A stretch of 42,912 bases of DNA from Gammaproteobacteria bacterium (GTDB lineage: Bacteria > Pseudomonadota > Gammaproteobacteria > Pseudomonadales > Pseudohongiellaceae), in contig JAUSMU010000404.1 in the NCBI GenBank assembly GCA_030645995.1, forward strand, positions 1 to 42,912, given 5' to 3'. Below, one piece after another: positions 27,131 through 35,584 of the stretch (positions within the stretch are counted from its first letter, which is position 1; each line of letters opens with the position of its first letter). The position numbers and the translations under genes were made by a program. Under the pieces are notes generated by a model. It was given only the letters and a program-made list of their open reading frames with translations. It did no database searches and was not told where the DNA came from.

Positions 27131-28288
27131 TCACCTTTGATTCGAAAAGTCGCGCGCTTCCGCTGACAGCATGAAAGCTTCGTCAAACGGGACAAACTCC
27201 ACCACCTCCAGATCAAAACCGGAAATGGCATGGTAGCGAGCGGGATAGCTGAGCAGACGCATCTTGCTAACGCCGAGATCACGCAGTATCTGCGAGCCGG
27301 TGCCGATGGTCAGATCGCTGCCTTTTCTCGCGGCCCGTGGCGTTCCACTGTCATCGCCGAAAGCGCTGCTCAGCGTCTCGTTGATGTCCTCCGCATATTC
27401 TGCGCCGGATAGTAACACAGCCACCCCCCGCCCTTCCTGTGCGATTCGTGCCAGTGCGGCTCCGAAGGACCAGGATGGCCAGGCGGGATTCACCACATCA
27501 CAGACATCGCGCAACGTATTGGCGACATGGACGCGGACCAGAGTCGGGTCGATCATGTTGATCTCGCCCATGGTGAAGGCCAGATGCGGCCCACCCTGAA
27601 TGGTGTCCTTGAAGGTGTGCACCGTGAACTCACCATGCTCGGTCTGGACGACGTGACTGTCCTTGCGTACCACCGTGCATTCGTTGGCGATGCGGTAATG
27701 GATCAGATCCACAATCGTGCCGATCTTCAGGCCATGCTTCTGCGCGAAGATCTCCAGGTCCGGCCGCCGGGCCATCGTGCCGTCGTCATTCATGATCTCG
27801 ACAATGGCCGCCGCCGGGGTAAAGCCCGCCAGCCGCGCCAGATCACAACCGGCTTCAGTATGACCGGCGCGCTGCAGCACACCACCGGGCTGCGCCATGA
27901 TCGGGAACACATGGCCGGGCTGCACGATGTCATCCGGCTTGCTGTCGCGCGCCACCGCCACCTGAATGGTGCGGGCACGATCGGCGGCGGAAATGCCCGT
28001 CGTTACGCCAGTCGCAGCTTCGATCGACGCCGTGAAATTGGTGGCAAACTGCGTCCCGTTCTTGCTGACCATGGGGCGCAGATTGAGGAACTCGCAGCGC
28101 TCGCGGCTGAGGGTGAGGCAGATCAGTCCGCGCGCATTGGTAGCCATGAAGTTGATGTCTTCGGTGCGCACGCGCTCGGCGGCGATGACGAGGTCACCCT
28201 CGTTTTCGCGATCTTCATCGTCCATCAGGATGACCATGCGGCCCTGGCGGATGTCTTCGATAATTTCTTCTACGGTGTTCAGTTTCAT
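27131..28288 (-). CDS. ribBA: 3,4-dihydroxy-2-butanone-4-phosphate synthase with degenerate GTP cyclohydrolase II domain
   Basis: 385 residues from ATG 28288 (MKLNTVEEIIEDIRQG); GTG 28303 is possible. N-terminal RibB domain (to about residue 205): DDEDRENEGD, HTEAGCDLARLAG and the Mg/substrate residues are intact. The C-terminal RibA-like domain has VRVHVANTLRDVCDVV in place of the [10 protein letters not shown]...RCDC zinc-ligand stretch, so GTP cyclohydrolase activity is not expected. This is the proteobacterial pattern where a separate ribA (23913-24506) supplies that step. Confidence 0.92.
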   Translation of the reverse strand: MKLNTVEEIIEDIRQGRMVILMDDEDRENEGDLVIAAERVRTEDINFMATNARGLICLTLSRERCEFLNLRPMVSKNGTQFATNFTASIEAATGVTTGISAADRARTIQVAVARDSKPDDIVQPGHVFPIMAQPGGVLQRAGHTEAGCDLARLAGFTPAAAIVEIMNDDGTMARRPDLEIFAQKHGLKIGTIVDLIHYRIANECTVVRKDSHVVQTEHGEFTVHTFKDTIQGGPHLAFTMGEINMIDPTLVRVHVANTLRDVCDVVNPAWPSWSFGAALARIAQEGRGVAVLLSGAEYAEDINETLSSAFGDDSGTPRAARKGSDLTIGTGSQILRDLGVSKMRLLSYPARYHAISGFDLEVVEFVPFDEAFMLSAEARDFSNQR

Positions 28289-28368
28289 GTTTTGCTCAGT
28301 CACTCACTTGTATGAGCCAGCCTGCTGGCGACTTGTACTCCGCTTGTCGGTTGGTGCTTACTCTGTCC

Positions 28369-29034
28369 TCAAGCAAAACCTCGCTCGGCCAGGAAGGCAT
28401 GCGTCAGTTTGCTGCCTTCGCCCTCTGTCTCGTCGGCGGCGTGGTCGCCTTGCATGAGGCGCTCCAGGTAGCGGCTGATGAGGTCTACTTCCAGGTTCAC
28501 CTGCTGCCCCGCGCGGTAGTCCTGGATGATGGTCTGGGCCTGGGTGTGCGGGATGATGTTCACGCTGAAGGTGGCGCCGTTGACGGTGTTCACGGTAAGG
28601 CTGGTGCCGTCGATGCAGATGGAGCCTTTCTGGGCTATGTATCTGGCCAGCGCTTTGGGGGCACGGAAGTCCATGCGCACGCTGGCGCCATCGGGGCGGC
28701 GGTCGATCAACTCGCCAACGCCATCGACATGGCCGCTGACGATGTGGCCGCCGAGGCGCTTGGTCGGGGTCAGGGCCTTTTCCAGATTCAGCTTCGCGCC
28801 TTTGCTCAGGCCATGCAGTGTGGTCAGTTGCATGGTCTCGTTGGAGACGTCGGCTTCAAATTGCGCTGGCCCGAGGCGGGTCACCGTCAGACACACGCCG
28901 TTGACGGCTATGCTGTCGCCCAGCACAACATCACTGAAATCCAGCTTCAGGCTGTTCACGCTCAGACGCCACTCGCCGCCTCTGAGCTGCAGATCCGCCA
29001 CCGTTCCCAGCGCCTCGATGATTCCCGTAAACAT
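28369..29034 (-). CDS. ribE: riboflavin synthase, alpha subunit
   Basis: 221 residues from ATG 29034 (MFTGIIEALGTV). Two tandem lumazine-binding domains: the first with MFTGII, SIAVNGVCLTV and SGHVDGVGE-type sequence at the interdomain region; the second with GSICIDGTSLTVN and IIPHT. It dismutates two lumazines to riboflavin. GAGG is 10 bases upstream. Slotted between ribD and ribBA. Confidence 0.94.
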   Translation of the reverse strand: MFTGIIEALGTVADLQLRGGEWRLSVNSLKLDFSDVVLGDSIAVNGVCLTVTRLGPAQFEADVSNETMQLTTLHGLSKGAKLNLEKALTPTKRLGGHIVSGHVDGVGELIDRRPDGASVRMDFRAPKALARYIAQKGSICIDGTSLTVNTVNGATFSVNIIPHTQAQTIIQDYRAGQQVNLEVDLISRYLERLMQGDHAADETEGEGSKLTHAFLAERGFA

Positions 29035-29057
29035 GTTGTCGTTGCCTCGCTTCCCGC

Positions 29058-30194
29058 TCAATGATGGATGATGCGCGCCGTGATACGGCAGTCGCCATCA
29101 AGCATGCACACGTCGATGATGTCCAGGCGCACACGGTCCGACATATGCCGCAGCCCCGGCAGATTCAACAAGGGCTGTGCATCACTGCCCAGGAACATGG
29201 CACCGATGTAAATGACGACTTCGTCGACGAGACCAGCCTTGATCATGGCGCCGCTAAGCGTGGGACCAGACTCCAGCAATACCTCGTTGCAACCGTATTC
29301 ATTCGCCAGGCACTGCATGGCCGCACGCAGATCCACGCGCCCTTCCTGTTCGGTAGAGACTTCGCGCACGATCGCACCGCTTTCAGCAAAGCGCTCTGCA
29401 TGCTGACCATGCGGACTGCACGTCAACACCAAGGTATCCCCCGGCAACGACAATAACTTTGCCTCGGGCGGCGTCCGCAAGGCAGAGTCCAGGATGACCC
29501 GCAGGGGTTGGCGCGCAGCAATCTCTTGCACCTGATCGGGCGCCAGATGAGTATCGGTCCACTGGTCGGGACGGACATTGAGACTGGGGTTGTCGATCAG
29601 TACCGTGTTCACGCCCGTCATCACCGCGCAGGCCGAGGCTCGCAGTCGCTGCACATTCGCTCTGGCAGCCGGGCCGGTGATCCACTGACTTTCCCCGGAA
29701 GCCATCGCCGTGCGGCCATCCAGACTCATGGCCATCTTGCAACGCACATAGGGCAGCCCCCGCGTCATGCGTTTGATGAAGCCTCTGTTGAGCGCACGGG
29801 ATTCTTCTTCCAACAGCGGGCCGCTGACACGAATGCCCGCGTCGCGCAGCGCCTGAATCCCTTTGCCCGCGACGACAGGGTTCGGGTCAAGCATGCCATA
29901 GACTACCTCGGCGACTCCGGCGGCGATCAGCGCCTCGGTGCAGGGCGGGGTCTTGCCATGATGGCAGCAGGGTTCGAGGGAAACATAAGCGACGGCACCA
30001 CGGGCGGCGTCACCGGCGTCCAGAAGCGCGTTGACTTCGGCATGGGGATGGCCTGGTTTCGCGTGCCAGCCGGTGCCGACAATCTGACCATCCTTGACGA
30101 TGACACAGCCCACGCGCGGGTTGGGCGTCGTCGAATAGACGTTGGCCGCCGCCGTTATGGCCACGTTCATGAAGTAAGCGGCAGTGCTGTTCAT
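29058..30194 (-). CDS. ribD: bifunctional diaminohydroxyphosphoribosylaminopyrimidine deaminase / reductase
   Basis: 378 residues from ATG 30194 (MNSTAAYFMNVA); a longer frame runs into nrdR. The deaminase domain carries zinc ligands in HPHAEVNAL and SLEPCCHHGKTPPC. The reductase domain begins near residue 148 (YVRCKMAMSLDGRTAM) with GVNTVLIDNPSLNVR and LESGPTLSGAM. It performs the second and third riboflavin steps. Nr. 2 in the nrdR-ribD-ribE-ribBA order. Confidence 0.94.
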   Translation of the reverse strand: MNSTAAYFMNVAITAAANVYSTTPNPRVGCVIVKDGQIVGTGWHAKPGHPHAEVNALLDAGDAARGAVAYVSLEPCCHHGKTPPCTEALIAAGVAEVVYGMLDPNPVVAGKGIQALRDAGIRVSGPLLEEESRALNRGFIKRMTRGLPYVRCKMAMSLDGRTAMASGESQWITGPAARANVQRLRASACAVMTGVNTVLIDNPSLNVRPDQWTDTHLAPDQVQEIAARQPLRVILDSALRTPPEAKLLSLPGDTLVLTCSPHGQHAERFAESGAIVREVSTEQEGRVDLRAAMQCLANEYGCNEVLLESGPTLSGAMIKAGLVDEVVIYIGAMFLGSDAQPLLNLPGLRHMSDRVRLDIIDVCMLDGDCRITARIIHH

Positions 30195-30210
30195 CACAGG
30201 GTCCGGATGC

Positions 30211-30666
30211 TCAGTTATCGTTGGCCAGACGGTCGATTTCGGCGCGGAACTCATTCAAATCCTTGAAGCTGCGGTAAACCGAGGCGAAGCGCACAAAAGC
30301 AACCTCGTCGAGCTGACGCAGTTCCTGCATCACCTGCTCGCCTACCATGCGGGACGGCACTTCGCGCTCACCGGTGGCGCGCAGGTAATTCTTGATGCGG
30401 TTGATTGCCTCATCGACCTTCTCGATGCTGACAGGGCGCTTCTCCAGCGCCTTGAGAAGCCCGGAATGCAGCTTGCTTTCGTCGAAGGGCTCGCGATTCC
30501 CATTCGACTTCACGATGCGCGGCATCACCAGCTCAGCGCTCTCGAAGGTCGTGAAGCGCTCGGCGCAGGTGATGCACTCGCGGCGACGCCTGACCTGATT
30601 GCCTTCGGACACCAGACGCGAATCGATCACCTTGGTGTCCACCGCGTTACAAAAGGGACAATGCAT
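30211..30666 (-). CDS. nrdR: transcriptional repressor NrdR
   Basis: 151 residues. The N-terminal zinc ribbon has CPFC and CITC (Cys 3, 6, 31, 34), followed by RRRREC and an ATP-cone domain ([19 protein letters not shown]...). NrdR senses ATP/dATP and represses ribonucleotide reductase operons at NrdR boxes. It stands before ribD and 54 bp after glyA. Confidence 0.95.
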   Translation of the reverse strand: MHCPFCNAVDTKVIDSRLVSEGNQVRRRRECITCAERFTTFESAELVMPRIVKSNGNREPFDESKLHSGLLKALEKRPVSIEKVDEAINRIKNYLRATGEREVPSRMVGEQVMQELRQLDEVAFVRFASVYRSFKDLNEFRAEIDRLANDN

Positions 30667-30720
30667 AACCGAATCTGCCTGATGTCGTCGATTCAGACCC
30701 AGAGTATCCGGGCCTCTGGA

Positions 30721-31974
30721 TCAGCCGTAGACTGGGAAGCGCTCGCACAGGGCCAGCACTTTGTTCTTCACCTGGTCGATCACGGCTTCGTTCTCGATGT
30801 TGTCGAGAATGTCACAGATCCAGTCGGTGAGCTGCATCACTTCCGCTTCCTTGAAGCCGCGACGCGTGACAGCCGGGGAGCCGATACGCAGACCGCTGGT
30901 GACGAAGGGTGGACGCGGGTCGTTTGGCACGGCGTTCTTGTTGACGGTGATGTTGGCGCGGCCCAGTGCAGCGTCTGCATCCTTGCCGGTAATTCCCTGC
31001 TTGACCAGGCTCAGCAGGAACAGATGGTCATCGGTGCCGTTGGAGACGATGTCATAGCCACGCTTGATGAAGCCTGCTGCCATCGCCCGCGCGTTGGTCA
31101 CGACCTGCTGCTGGTAGACCTTGAACTCGGGGCTCATGGCTTCCTTGAAGCAGACAGCTTTGGCGGCGATCACGTGCATCAGCGGGCCACCCTGGCTCTC
31201 GGGGAATACGGCGAAATTCAGTTTCTTTTCCAGCTCGAGGTTGGCTTTGGCCAGAATCAGTCCACCGCGCGGGCCGCCCAGGGTCTTGTGGGTGGTCGAA
31301 GTGGTGACATCGGCGATCTGCACGGGGCTGGGGTAAACACCTGCGGCAACGAGACCTGCGACGTGAGCCATGTCGACCACGAACCAAGCGCCCACCATGT
31401 CGGCGATCTTGCGGAAGCGCTGCCAGTCCACGACTCGGGAATACGCGGAGAAACCGGCCACAATCATCTTGGGCTTGTGTTCGAGGGCGAGTCGCTCGAC
31501 CTGATCGTAGTCGATCTCACCGGTCGCGCTGTTCAGGCCGTACTGCACGGCATTGTAGATGCGGCCGGAAAAGCTGACGCTGGCGCCGTGAGTGAGGTGG
31601 CCACCATCTGCGAGACTCATGCCTAGCACGGTTTCGCCCGGCTTGAGCAGAGCCATGTAGACCGCAGCATTGGCCTGAGAGCCGGAGTGTGGTTGAACGT
31701 TTGCGTAGTCGGCACCGAACAGTTGTTTGGCGCGTTCAATGGCCAGCGTTTCGACCACATCGACGTGTTCGCAGCCGCCGTAGTAGCGCTTGCCCGGATA
31801 GCCTTCCGCGTACTTGTTGGTCAGCACACTGCCTTGTGCTTCCATGACGCGCGGGCTGGTGTAATTCTCCGAAGCAATCAATTCGATATGGTGTTCCTGA
31901 CGCCGGGCTTCCGCGATGATGGCGGCGCTCAGCTCCGGATCAAATTCCGCAATTGTCATTTCACTACTAAACAT
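30721..31974 (-). CDS. glyA: serine hydroxymethyltransferase
   Basis: 417 residues from ATG 31974, preceded by GGGGAA; the E. coli enzyme is also 417. Active-site motif [14 protein letters not shown] with the PLP lysine, [20 protein letters not shown] and [10 protein letters not shown] are intact. It interconverts serine and glycine with tetrahydrofolate. First gene of the - strand block; the upstream region carries palindromic element copy 3. Confidence 0.96.
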   Translation of the reverse strand: MFSSEMTIAEFDPELSAAIIAEARRQEHHIELIASENYTSPRVMEAQGSVLTNKYAEGYPGKRYYGGCEHVDVVETLAIERAKQLFGADYANVQPHSGSQANAAVYMALLKPGETVLGMSLADGGHLTHGASVSFSGRIYNAVQYGLNSATGEIDYDQVERLALEHKPKMIVAGFSAYSRVVDWQRFRKIADMVGAWFVVDMAHVAGLVAAGVYPSPVQIADVTTSTTHKTLGGPRGGLILAKANLELEKKLNFAVFPESQGGPLMHVIAAKAVCFKEAMSPEFKVYQQQVVTNARAMAAGFIKRGYDIVSNGTDDHLFLLSLVKQGITGKDADAALGRANITVNKNAVPNDPRPPFVTSGLRIGSPAVTRRGFKEAEVMQLTDWICDILDNIENEAVIDQVKNKVLALCERFPVYG

Positions 31975-32079
31975 GCAATTCCCCATTGGCAGGCCTAAGA
32001 TTCAGTGGAGCGGCATTTTAACCCAAGGCTCCTGCGTGAGCACCCACAATCTTGAAACTAATCACTCCGCATGCCGGTC

Positions 32080-32188
32080 GGCGGTGTGACGGAGGCCTAT
32101 GGAGGACACGCCGTGAACCCATCCGTGGGGGCTCGCTTTCGCCATCCATGGCTCAAGACGGTCCACCATGGGCCTCCCCCACACCGCC
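32080..32188 (+). repeat. large palindromic intergenic element, copy 3
   Basis: Outer arms GGCGGTGTGACGGAGGCC and its partner GGCCTCCCCCACACCGCC pair over about 23 of 27 positions, with G-U-compatible changes. The core AGGACACG-CCGTGAACCCATCCGTGGGGGCTCG-...-CGCCATCCATGGC-...-GACGGTCC matches copies 1, 2 and 4. Located upstream of glyA. Confidence 0.8.
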
Positions 32189-32220
32189 ACCCTACCCTCA
32201 AAGAGAATTTCCTCCCTCCT

Positions 32221-32240
32221 CGCGGGTCAGACCCACGTAA
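32221..32240 (+). repeat. REP-like palindrome C
   Basis: CGCGGGTCAGACCCACGTAA is identical over 20 bases to the copy at 15130-15149, 17 kb away, and both are followed by [T/G]ATATTGA. It lies just after palindromic element copy 3. Confidence 0.75.
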
Positions 32241-32389
32241 GATATTGAATTAATAAAAATAGAGCACCCGGAAGGCCTTCTTTAGAGCGTTAAGAAGCTC
32301 TTATTGCCGCAAAAAAATCGACATTTGATTAGCTTGAGAACTGCTAATTTGAGGACGTATTTGCTGGCTTTAAGCACGCTTTAACCTGT

Positions 32390-32444
32390 CGACCCGCGCT
32401 TATTAAGAGCATTATCAGCAGGTTATGGGGGTTCGACCCGCGCT
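32390..32444. repeat. two 11-bp REP-like half-units
   Basis: CGACCCGCGCT occurs at 32390-32400 and 32434-32444 in the same orientation, 44 bp apart. The GACCCGCGC part equals the half-dyad of REP copy B. They may be degenerate REP units. Confidence 0.4.
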
Positions 32445-32492
32445 AGACGCAGTTGAACAATGGCTGAAAGCACACGAGTAACGCGGATGTCA

Positions 32493-32610
32493 GCGCGGCG
32501 TAGGCGATGACGATGGGCAGGACCGTTGAGCGCCATGGATGGCGCGATCCGAGCCCCACATGGATGTGCTCGTGGGCGTGTCCTGACCATCGTCATCGCC
32601 AGCGCCGTGC
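32493..32610 (-). repeat. large palindromic intergenic element, copy 4
   Basis: Outer arms from GCGCGGCGTAGGCGATGACG to its partner CGTCATCGCCAGCGCCGTGC match at about 26 of 30 positions. The core, in the orientation of copy 2, contains GCGCCATGGATGGCGC, CGAGCCCC, CACATGGATGTG and GGGCGTGTCCTG. Arm sequence is unrelated to the other three copies apart from the AGGA/TCCT next to the core. Confidence 0.8.
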
Positions 32611-32687
32611 GGCCTACGGAGCGCATGAGTTCTATGCCATAATGCCCGCGCCTAATTCAGAAAACACACCACGGGAATTCGTTCGTT

Positions 32688-32717
32688 ATGGCTCAGTTTA
32701 ATCATCTACCCCATTAA
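32688..32717 (+). pseudogene. truncated gene start (MAQF...), possibly ettA
   Basis: ATGGCTCAG starts a nine-codon frame ending in TAA. A GGGAA site lies upstream and CATAATGCCCGCGCC (promoter -10/discriminator-like) about 45 bp before it. MAQ(Y/F) is the start of EttA, often encoded divergent from glyA, and base composition falls sharply right after these codons. I read it as a housekeeping gene front cut off by the accessory region; only four residues support the name. Confidence 0.25.
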
Positions 32718-32989
32718 TTTTTCGTTAAGTTTGGTGGGTGGATTTAAAGACCCTACTCTTAAGGGCTCAAGGATCGCCCATACAAAAAAACTGCTCAATA
32801 TCTATAGAAAAATGGAATTTTAGTTAATTTTTGTCTTTTTGAGACAATTTCAGGGCTCAAAACTTAACTTTTTATGCCCTTTAGCGCTTTAATGATTTTC
32901 GCCAGCCGCTTCCGACACCGCGTCAGTAGATCAAGTGCAAAGTCGCCTGCCTAGTGCAACGAGGAAATAACAAATTGTGCATTTCTTGG
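32718..32989. other. AT-rich intergenic stretch
   Basis: No coding frame of note. The composition is clearly more AT-rich than the sequence to the left. Several T- and A-runs are present, but no convincing attachment-site repeat or tRNA fragment. Likely the left edge of the accessory region. Confidence 0.4.
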
Positions 32990-33208
32990 TTAGCTGATAG
33001 TTGCTTCAGGCAGAAGCTCTTTGGCCGAGCAATTTAAGGCGCATGCAATCTGGCACAAAGTCACCACAGTGATATTGACCTCTCCCCGCTCAATCCTCCC
33101 CATATAACTGCGATCCAACCCACATGCAAGGGCAAGGCTCTCCTGAGAAAACCCCGCCGCTTTACGCAGCAAACGAATTCTTTTACCTAATAATAATGCC
33201 AAATTCAT
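32990..33208 (-). CDS. small XRE-family regulator of controller (C-protein) type
   Basis: 72 residues from ATG 33208 (an ATG six codons earlier is possible). A single HTH domain fills the protein: GKRIRLLRKAAGFSQESLA, then LDRSYMGRIERGEVN and LCQIACALN. Its size and the Y-x-x-x-x-E-R-G pattern resemble controller proteins of restriction-modification systems and phage-type repressors. It is divergent from the winged-helix/helicase operon; the shared 86-bp region holds two CGGACTATAA repeats, likely its operators. Confidence 0.85.
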   Translation of the reverse strand: MNLALLLGKRIRLLRKAAGFSQESLALACGLDRSYMGRIERGEVNITVVTLCQIACALNCSAKELLPEATIS

Positions 33209-33225
33209 CTGGCAAATATCATGCA

Positions 33226-33254
33226 TTGCGGACTATAAGGCCACGGACTATAAT
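33226..33254 (+). promoter_or_regulatory. promoter with overlapping operator repeats for the helicase operon
   Basis: TTGCGG (33226-33231) and TATAAT (33249-33254) are 17 bp apart. CGGACTATAA occurs at 33229-33238 and 33244-33253, a direct repeat with 15-bp period covering the -35 edge and the -10. This is how C-protein operators overlap promoters, so the divergent XRE protein probably represses or tunes both directions. Confidence 0.65.
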
Positions 33255-33294
33255 CCTCTTTCTGTGATATTTTGATCACCAAAGCGAGTTGCTT

Positions 33295-33879
33295 ATGACA
33301 GAACGGGGTTTTGCTCTGGATCGGATACTAAGTGAAATTATCCATTCGCCTAGCTTCACGAGTTTTACGATTACGCAGTTGCGGTCGGAGTATATGCGCC
33401 GTATAGCCAGCAATTCCTCGCTGTCCGTGCCACTTGTCCGGCGATATCTTTATAAACAGGTCGGACGTATGGTCCGACTTGGTTGGGTGGTCAGGCACGG
33501 CGCGCCTATGAGCCGAAATGTTGAATATCATGTACAGGAGATGCCTACGGCAATCACACTGAGCCTGACTGAACCCGCATTCGGGCAAAAATTACCCGCT
33601 GAATCAGATACTGAATCTTTCATAACAGATCGCATTTCAAACCCTACACCCGCAGCAAGCTCACTCCATCACATTGAAGCCAAACTAAAGTCAGTCAGGA
33701 TGGACTTCATCTCGACACTCGGAGAAGCCGAAACATACAAATCAATTTTGGCCGATCACCCCTGTTTGCGAGAGAGGCTAGAGGATTTCTACCATCGATC
33801 CAGAGATCAAAGCCTGAGCCTGATGGGTCAGCTAAGAGCTCTTGAGCACACAGTCAAAATTCTGGAAGAACAGCTATGA
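33295..33879 (+). CDS. winged-helix/coiled-coil protein, partner of SF2 helicase; unknown
   Basis: 194 residues from ATG 33295. Residues 1-75 look like a winged-helix DNA-binding domain (FTITQLRSEYMRRI, LVRRYLYKQVGRMVRLGWVVRHG, typical of a recognition helix followed by a wing). The middle is Pro/Ser/Thr-rich. The last 60 residues (LHHIEAKLKSVRMDFISTLGE ... LMGQLRALEHTVKILEEQL) are heptad-like helix, suited to dimerisation or binding the helicase. Its stop overlaps the helicase ATG by four bases, so the two proteins are made together. I do not recognise a named family. Confidence 0.7.
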   Translation: MTERGFALDRILSEIIHSPSFTSFTITQLRSEYMRRIASNSSLSVPLVRRYLYKQVGRMVRLGWVVRHGAPMSRNVEYHVQEMPTAITLSLTEPAFGQKLPAESDTESFITDRISNPTPAASSLHHIEAKLKSVRMDFISTLGEAETYKSILADHPCLRERLEDFYHRSRDQSLSLMGQLRALEHTVKILEEQL

Positions 33880-35312
33880 CTGCAACCGCCGGGTTGAGAG
33901 CGTGGCAATCCGCCTGCATAGGGGCAGCGCTTAGTCACTACCAGAGTGAACGGCATTTCTTTTGTCAGGCCACACCCGGCGCTGGTAAAACGTGGATGTC
34001 CGCCGAGTTGGCAAGACAGCTTCATGCCGAGGGCAAGATCGATTTAGTCGTCTGTTTTGCGCCGACGATACAAGTTGTGGACTCATTCACTCGTACTCTT
34101 GAAGACATCTTCGGTGCTCCCTTCGATGGTCAATTGGGGTCGCTGGGAGGGGTGTATACCTACCAATCGATGGCTTATAAGGATGAGCGATTCTGGTCTT
34201 TGTTCGATCAGTATCGCGTGCTTGTGATATTCGATGAGATCCACCACTGCGCCAGTCAGGACGCGTTATCAGGCAATGTTTGGGGACAGCAAATTGCAGA
34301 CAAAATTCAGGCCAGAGCAGAATTTACGCTGGCACTTTCAGGCACCCCATGGCGAACAGACGACGGGCTAGTCGCATTGGCGAGGTATACAGCTCCTGAG
34401 GGTGAATTAGTAAGAGACTACACCTATGGGCTTGCGCAAGCGATCGAGGACAGGGTGTGCAGAAGACCTAGGATTGTATTGCTGGACAATGAGCAAATCG
34501 AGCGTACCGAATCCAGATTATCGGAATACTGTACAGAATATTTCAGCAGTATACGGGAACTCCTCCTCCACTCTGAGACTCGTTATCAACACTTTTTAGA
34601 GCAAAATACTGCAATAGCAAAGATCTTGGAGATTGCTAATCAGCGGTTAAATTTCATTCGCATGGAGACGCCGGATGCAGCCGGACTCATCGTTGCGTCC
34701 ACAGTAGCTCACGCTAATCAGATTTCTAACATCCTATTAGGGTTAGGCGAGAAATCGACAGTCGTCTCCTATCAGAATGCAGGTTCACAAAAAGCAATAA
34801 ATTATTTTAGGTACGGGAACGAGCGATGGATTGTGTCGGTTGGCATGATCAGCGAAGGGACTGATATACCTCGACTACAGGTGTGCTGCTATCTAAGCCG
34901 TGTCAGGACAGAGCTCTATCTGCGTCAGGTGTTAGGCCGCATCCTTCGTCGCACCAATTCAATCGATGACACTGCCTGGCTGTACCTGTACGTAGAGCCG
35001 AGACTCGAGGACTACTGCCACCGGATTCAGATCGATCTGCCCTCGGATCAATCGGTTGTCAGCAAACTCATCATTGATGATTCAGGCTCGCTGGGTATGG
35101 GTTCACAAATTGATCAGACTATTAGCACCAACTCTGAACTGTATTTGGCCCACACTCTTGTTGATTGGGAGGACAATGCGGAAACGGGTGCATATAGTCC
35201 GCCATGGATGTTTGTCAGCCTCTATCTGTCTGAGCAGTATGTCCAGCGTGTCCTTGATCTATTTGAAGGAAATAAAACGAGTAACACAGGAACCAGCAGT
35301 GATGGTAAGTAA
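33876..35312 (+). CDS. SF2 DEAD/DEAH-type helicase (RecG/XPB/HsdR-like core)
   Basis: 478 residues. Helicase motifs: I ATPGAGKT at 32-39, Ia (CFAPTIQVVDSF), II DEIHH at 120-124, III SGTP near 156, IV-V (SVGMISEGTDIPRL), VI RQVLGRILRR. The two RecA-like domains fill the protein; there is no obvious nuclease domain. The C-terminus is Ser/Thr/Gly-rich. This core resembles the helicases of restriction and defence systems rather than housekeeping RNA helicases. It is the second gene of the XRE-controlled operon, coupled to the winged-helix protein. Confidence 0.85.
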   Translation: MTATAGLRAWQSACIGAALSHYQSERHFFCQATPGAGKTWMSAELARQLHAEGKIDLVVCFAPTIQVVDSFTRTLEDIFGAPFDGQLGSLGGVYTYQSMAYKDERFWSLFDQYRVLVIFDEIHHCASQDALSGNVWGQQIADKIQARAEFTLALSGTPWRTDDGLVALARYTAPEGELVRDYTYGLAQAIEDRVCRRPRIVLLDNEQIERTESRLSEYCTEYFSSIRELLLHSETRYQHFLEQNTAIAKILEIANQRLNFIRMETPDAAGLIVASTVAHANQISNILLGLGEKSTVVSYQNAGSQKAINYFRYGNERWIVSVGMISEGTDIPRLQVCCYLSRVRTELYLRQVLGRILRRTNSIDDTAWLYLYVEPRLEDYCHRIQIDLPSDQSVVSKLIIDDSGSLGMGSQIDQTISTNSELYLAHTLVDWEDNAETGAYSPPWMFVSLYLSEQYVQRVLDLFEGNKTSNTGTSSDGK

Positions 35313-35537
35313 TGGTTTGATGCTCAATCGTTTTTTCAGCTGCTGAACGAAACAGGCGATTACTGTGATTTCGGCTGCAGTAAGGACACGGTTGGCGAAA
35401 AAATCGCACTGGCCAAAACTTTGTTTCCGGAAAAACCTTGCTGCGTCGTCGGCAGATGGTGCTGGGTGTCATCCCTCAGAAAAACTCTTGCCGCCCTCAA
35501 AAAAGCCGCCACAATAAAATATGTTTTTGACACTTAA
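35302..35537 (+). pseudogene. DUF6957-like small gene, copy 1, requiring a -1 frameshift at T TTT TTC
   Basis: ATG 35302 (AGGAA 10 bases upstream) opens a frame that stops after 14 codons. A -1 shift at the slippery heptamer T TTT TTC (35331-35337) moves into a frame open to TAA 35537, giving about 78 residues. The shifted product (GDYCDFGCSKDTVGEKIALA and FPEKPCCVV-RWCWV) aligns with the next gene (GDPSDLGC-HGTVGELLAR, FPDVPVCVVSDWVWV) and lacks its C-terminal third. So it is either a frameshifted, truncated paralogue (one T lost in a T-run) or a programmed-shift gene. Confidence 0.6.
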
Positions 35538-35584
35538 GAATTTAATACATGCCATGTTAAGTCTAACTAAATGGAGCCTAGCCT

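Noticed and set aside
30184-31626. 480-codon + strand frame across nrdR and glyA
   Set aside because: Shadow of two recognised genes on the - strand in GC-rich sequence.
15129-32444. CRISPR array
   Set aside because: The repeated CGCGGGTCAGACCC units are few, widely spaced and in both orientations around a RAYT; they fit REP-like palindromes, not a CRISPR.
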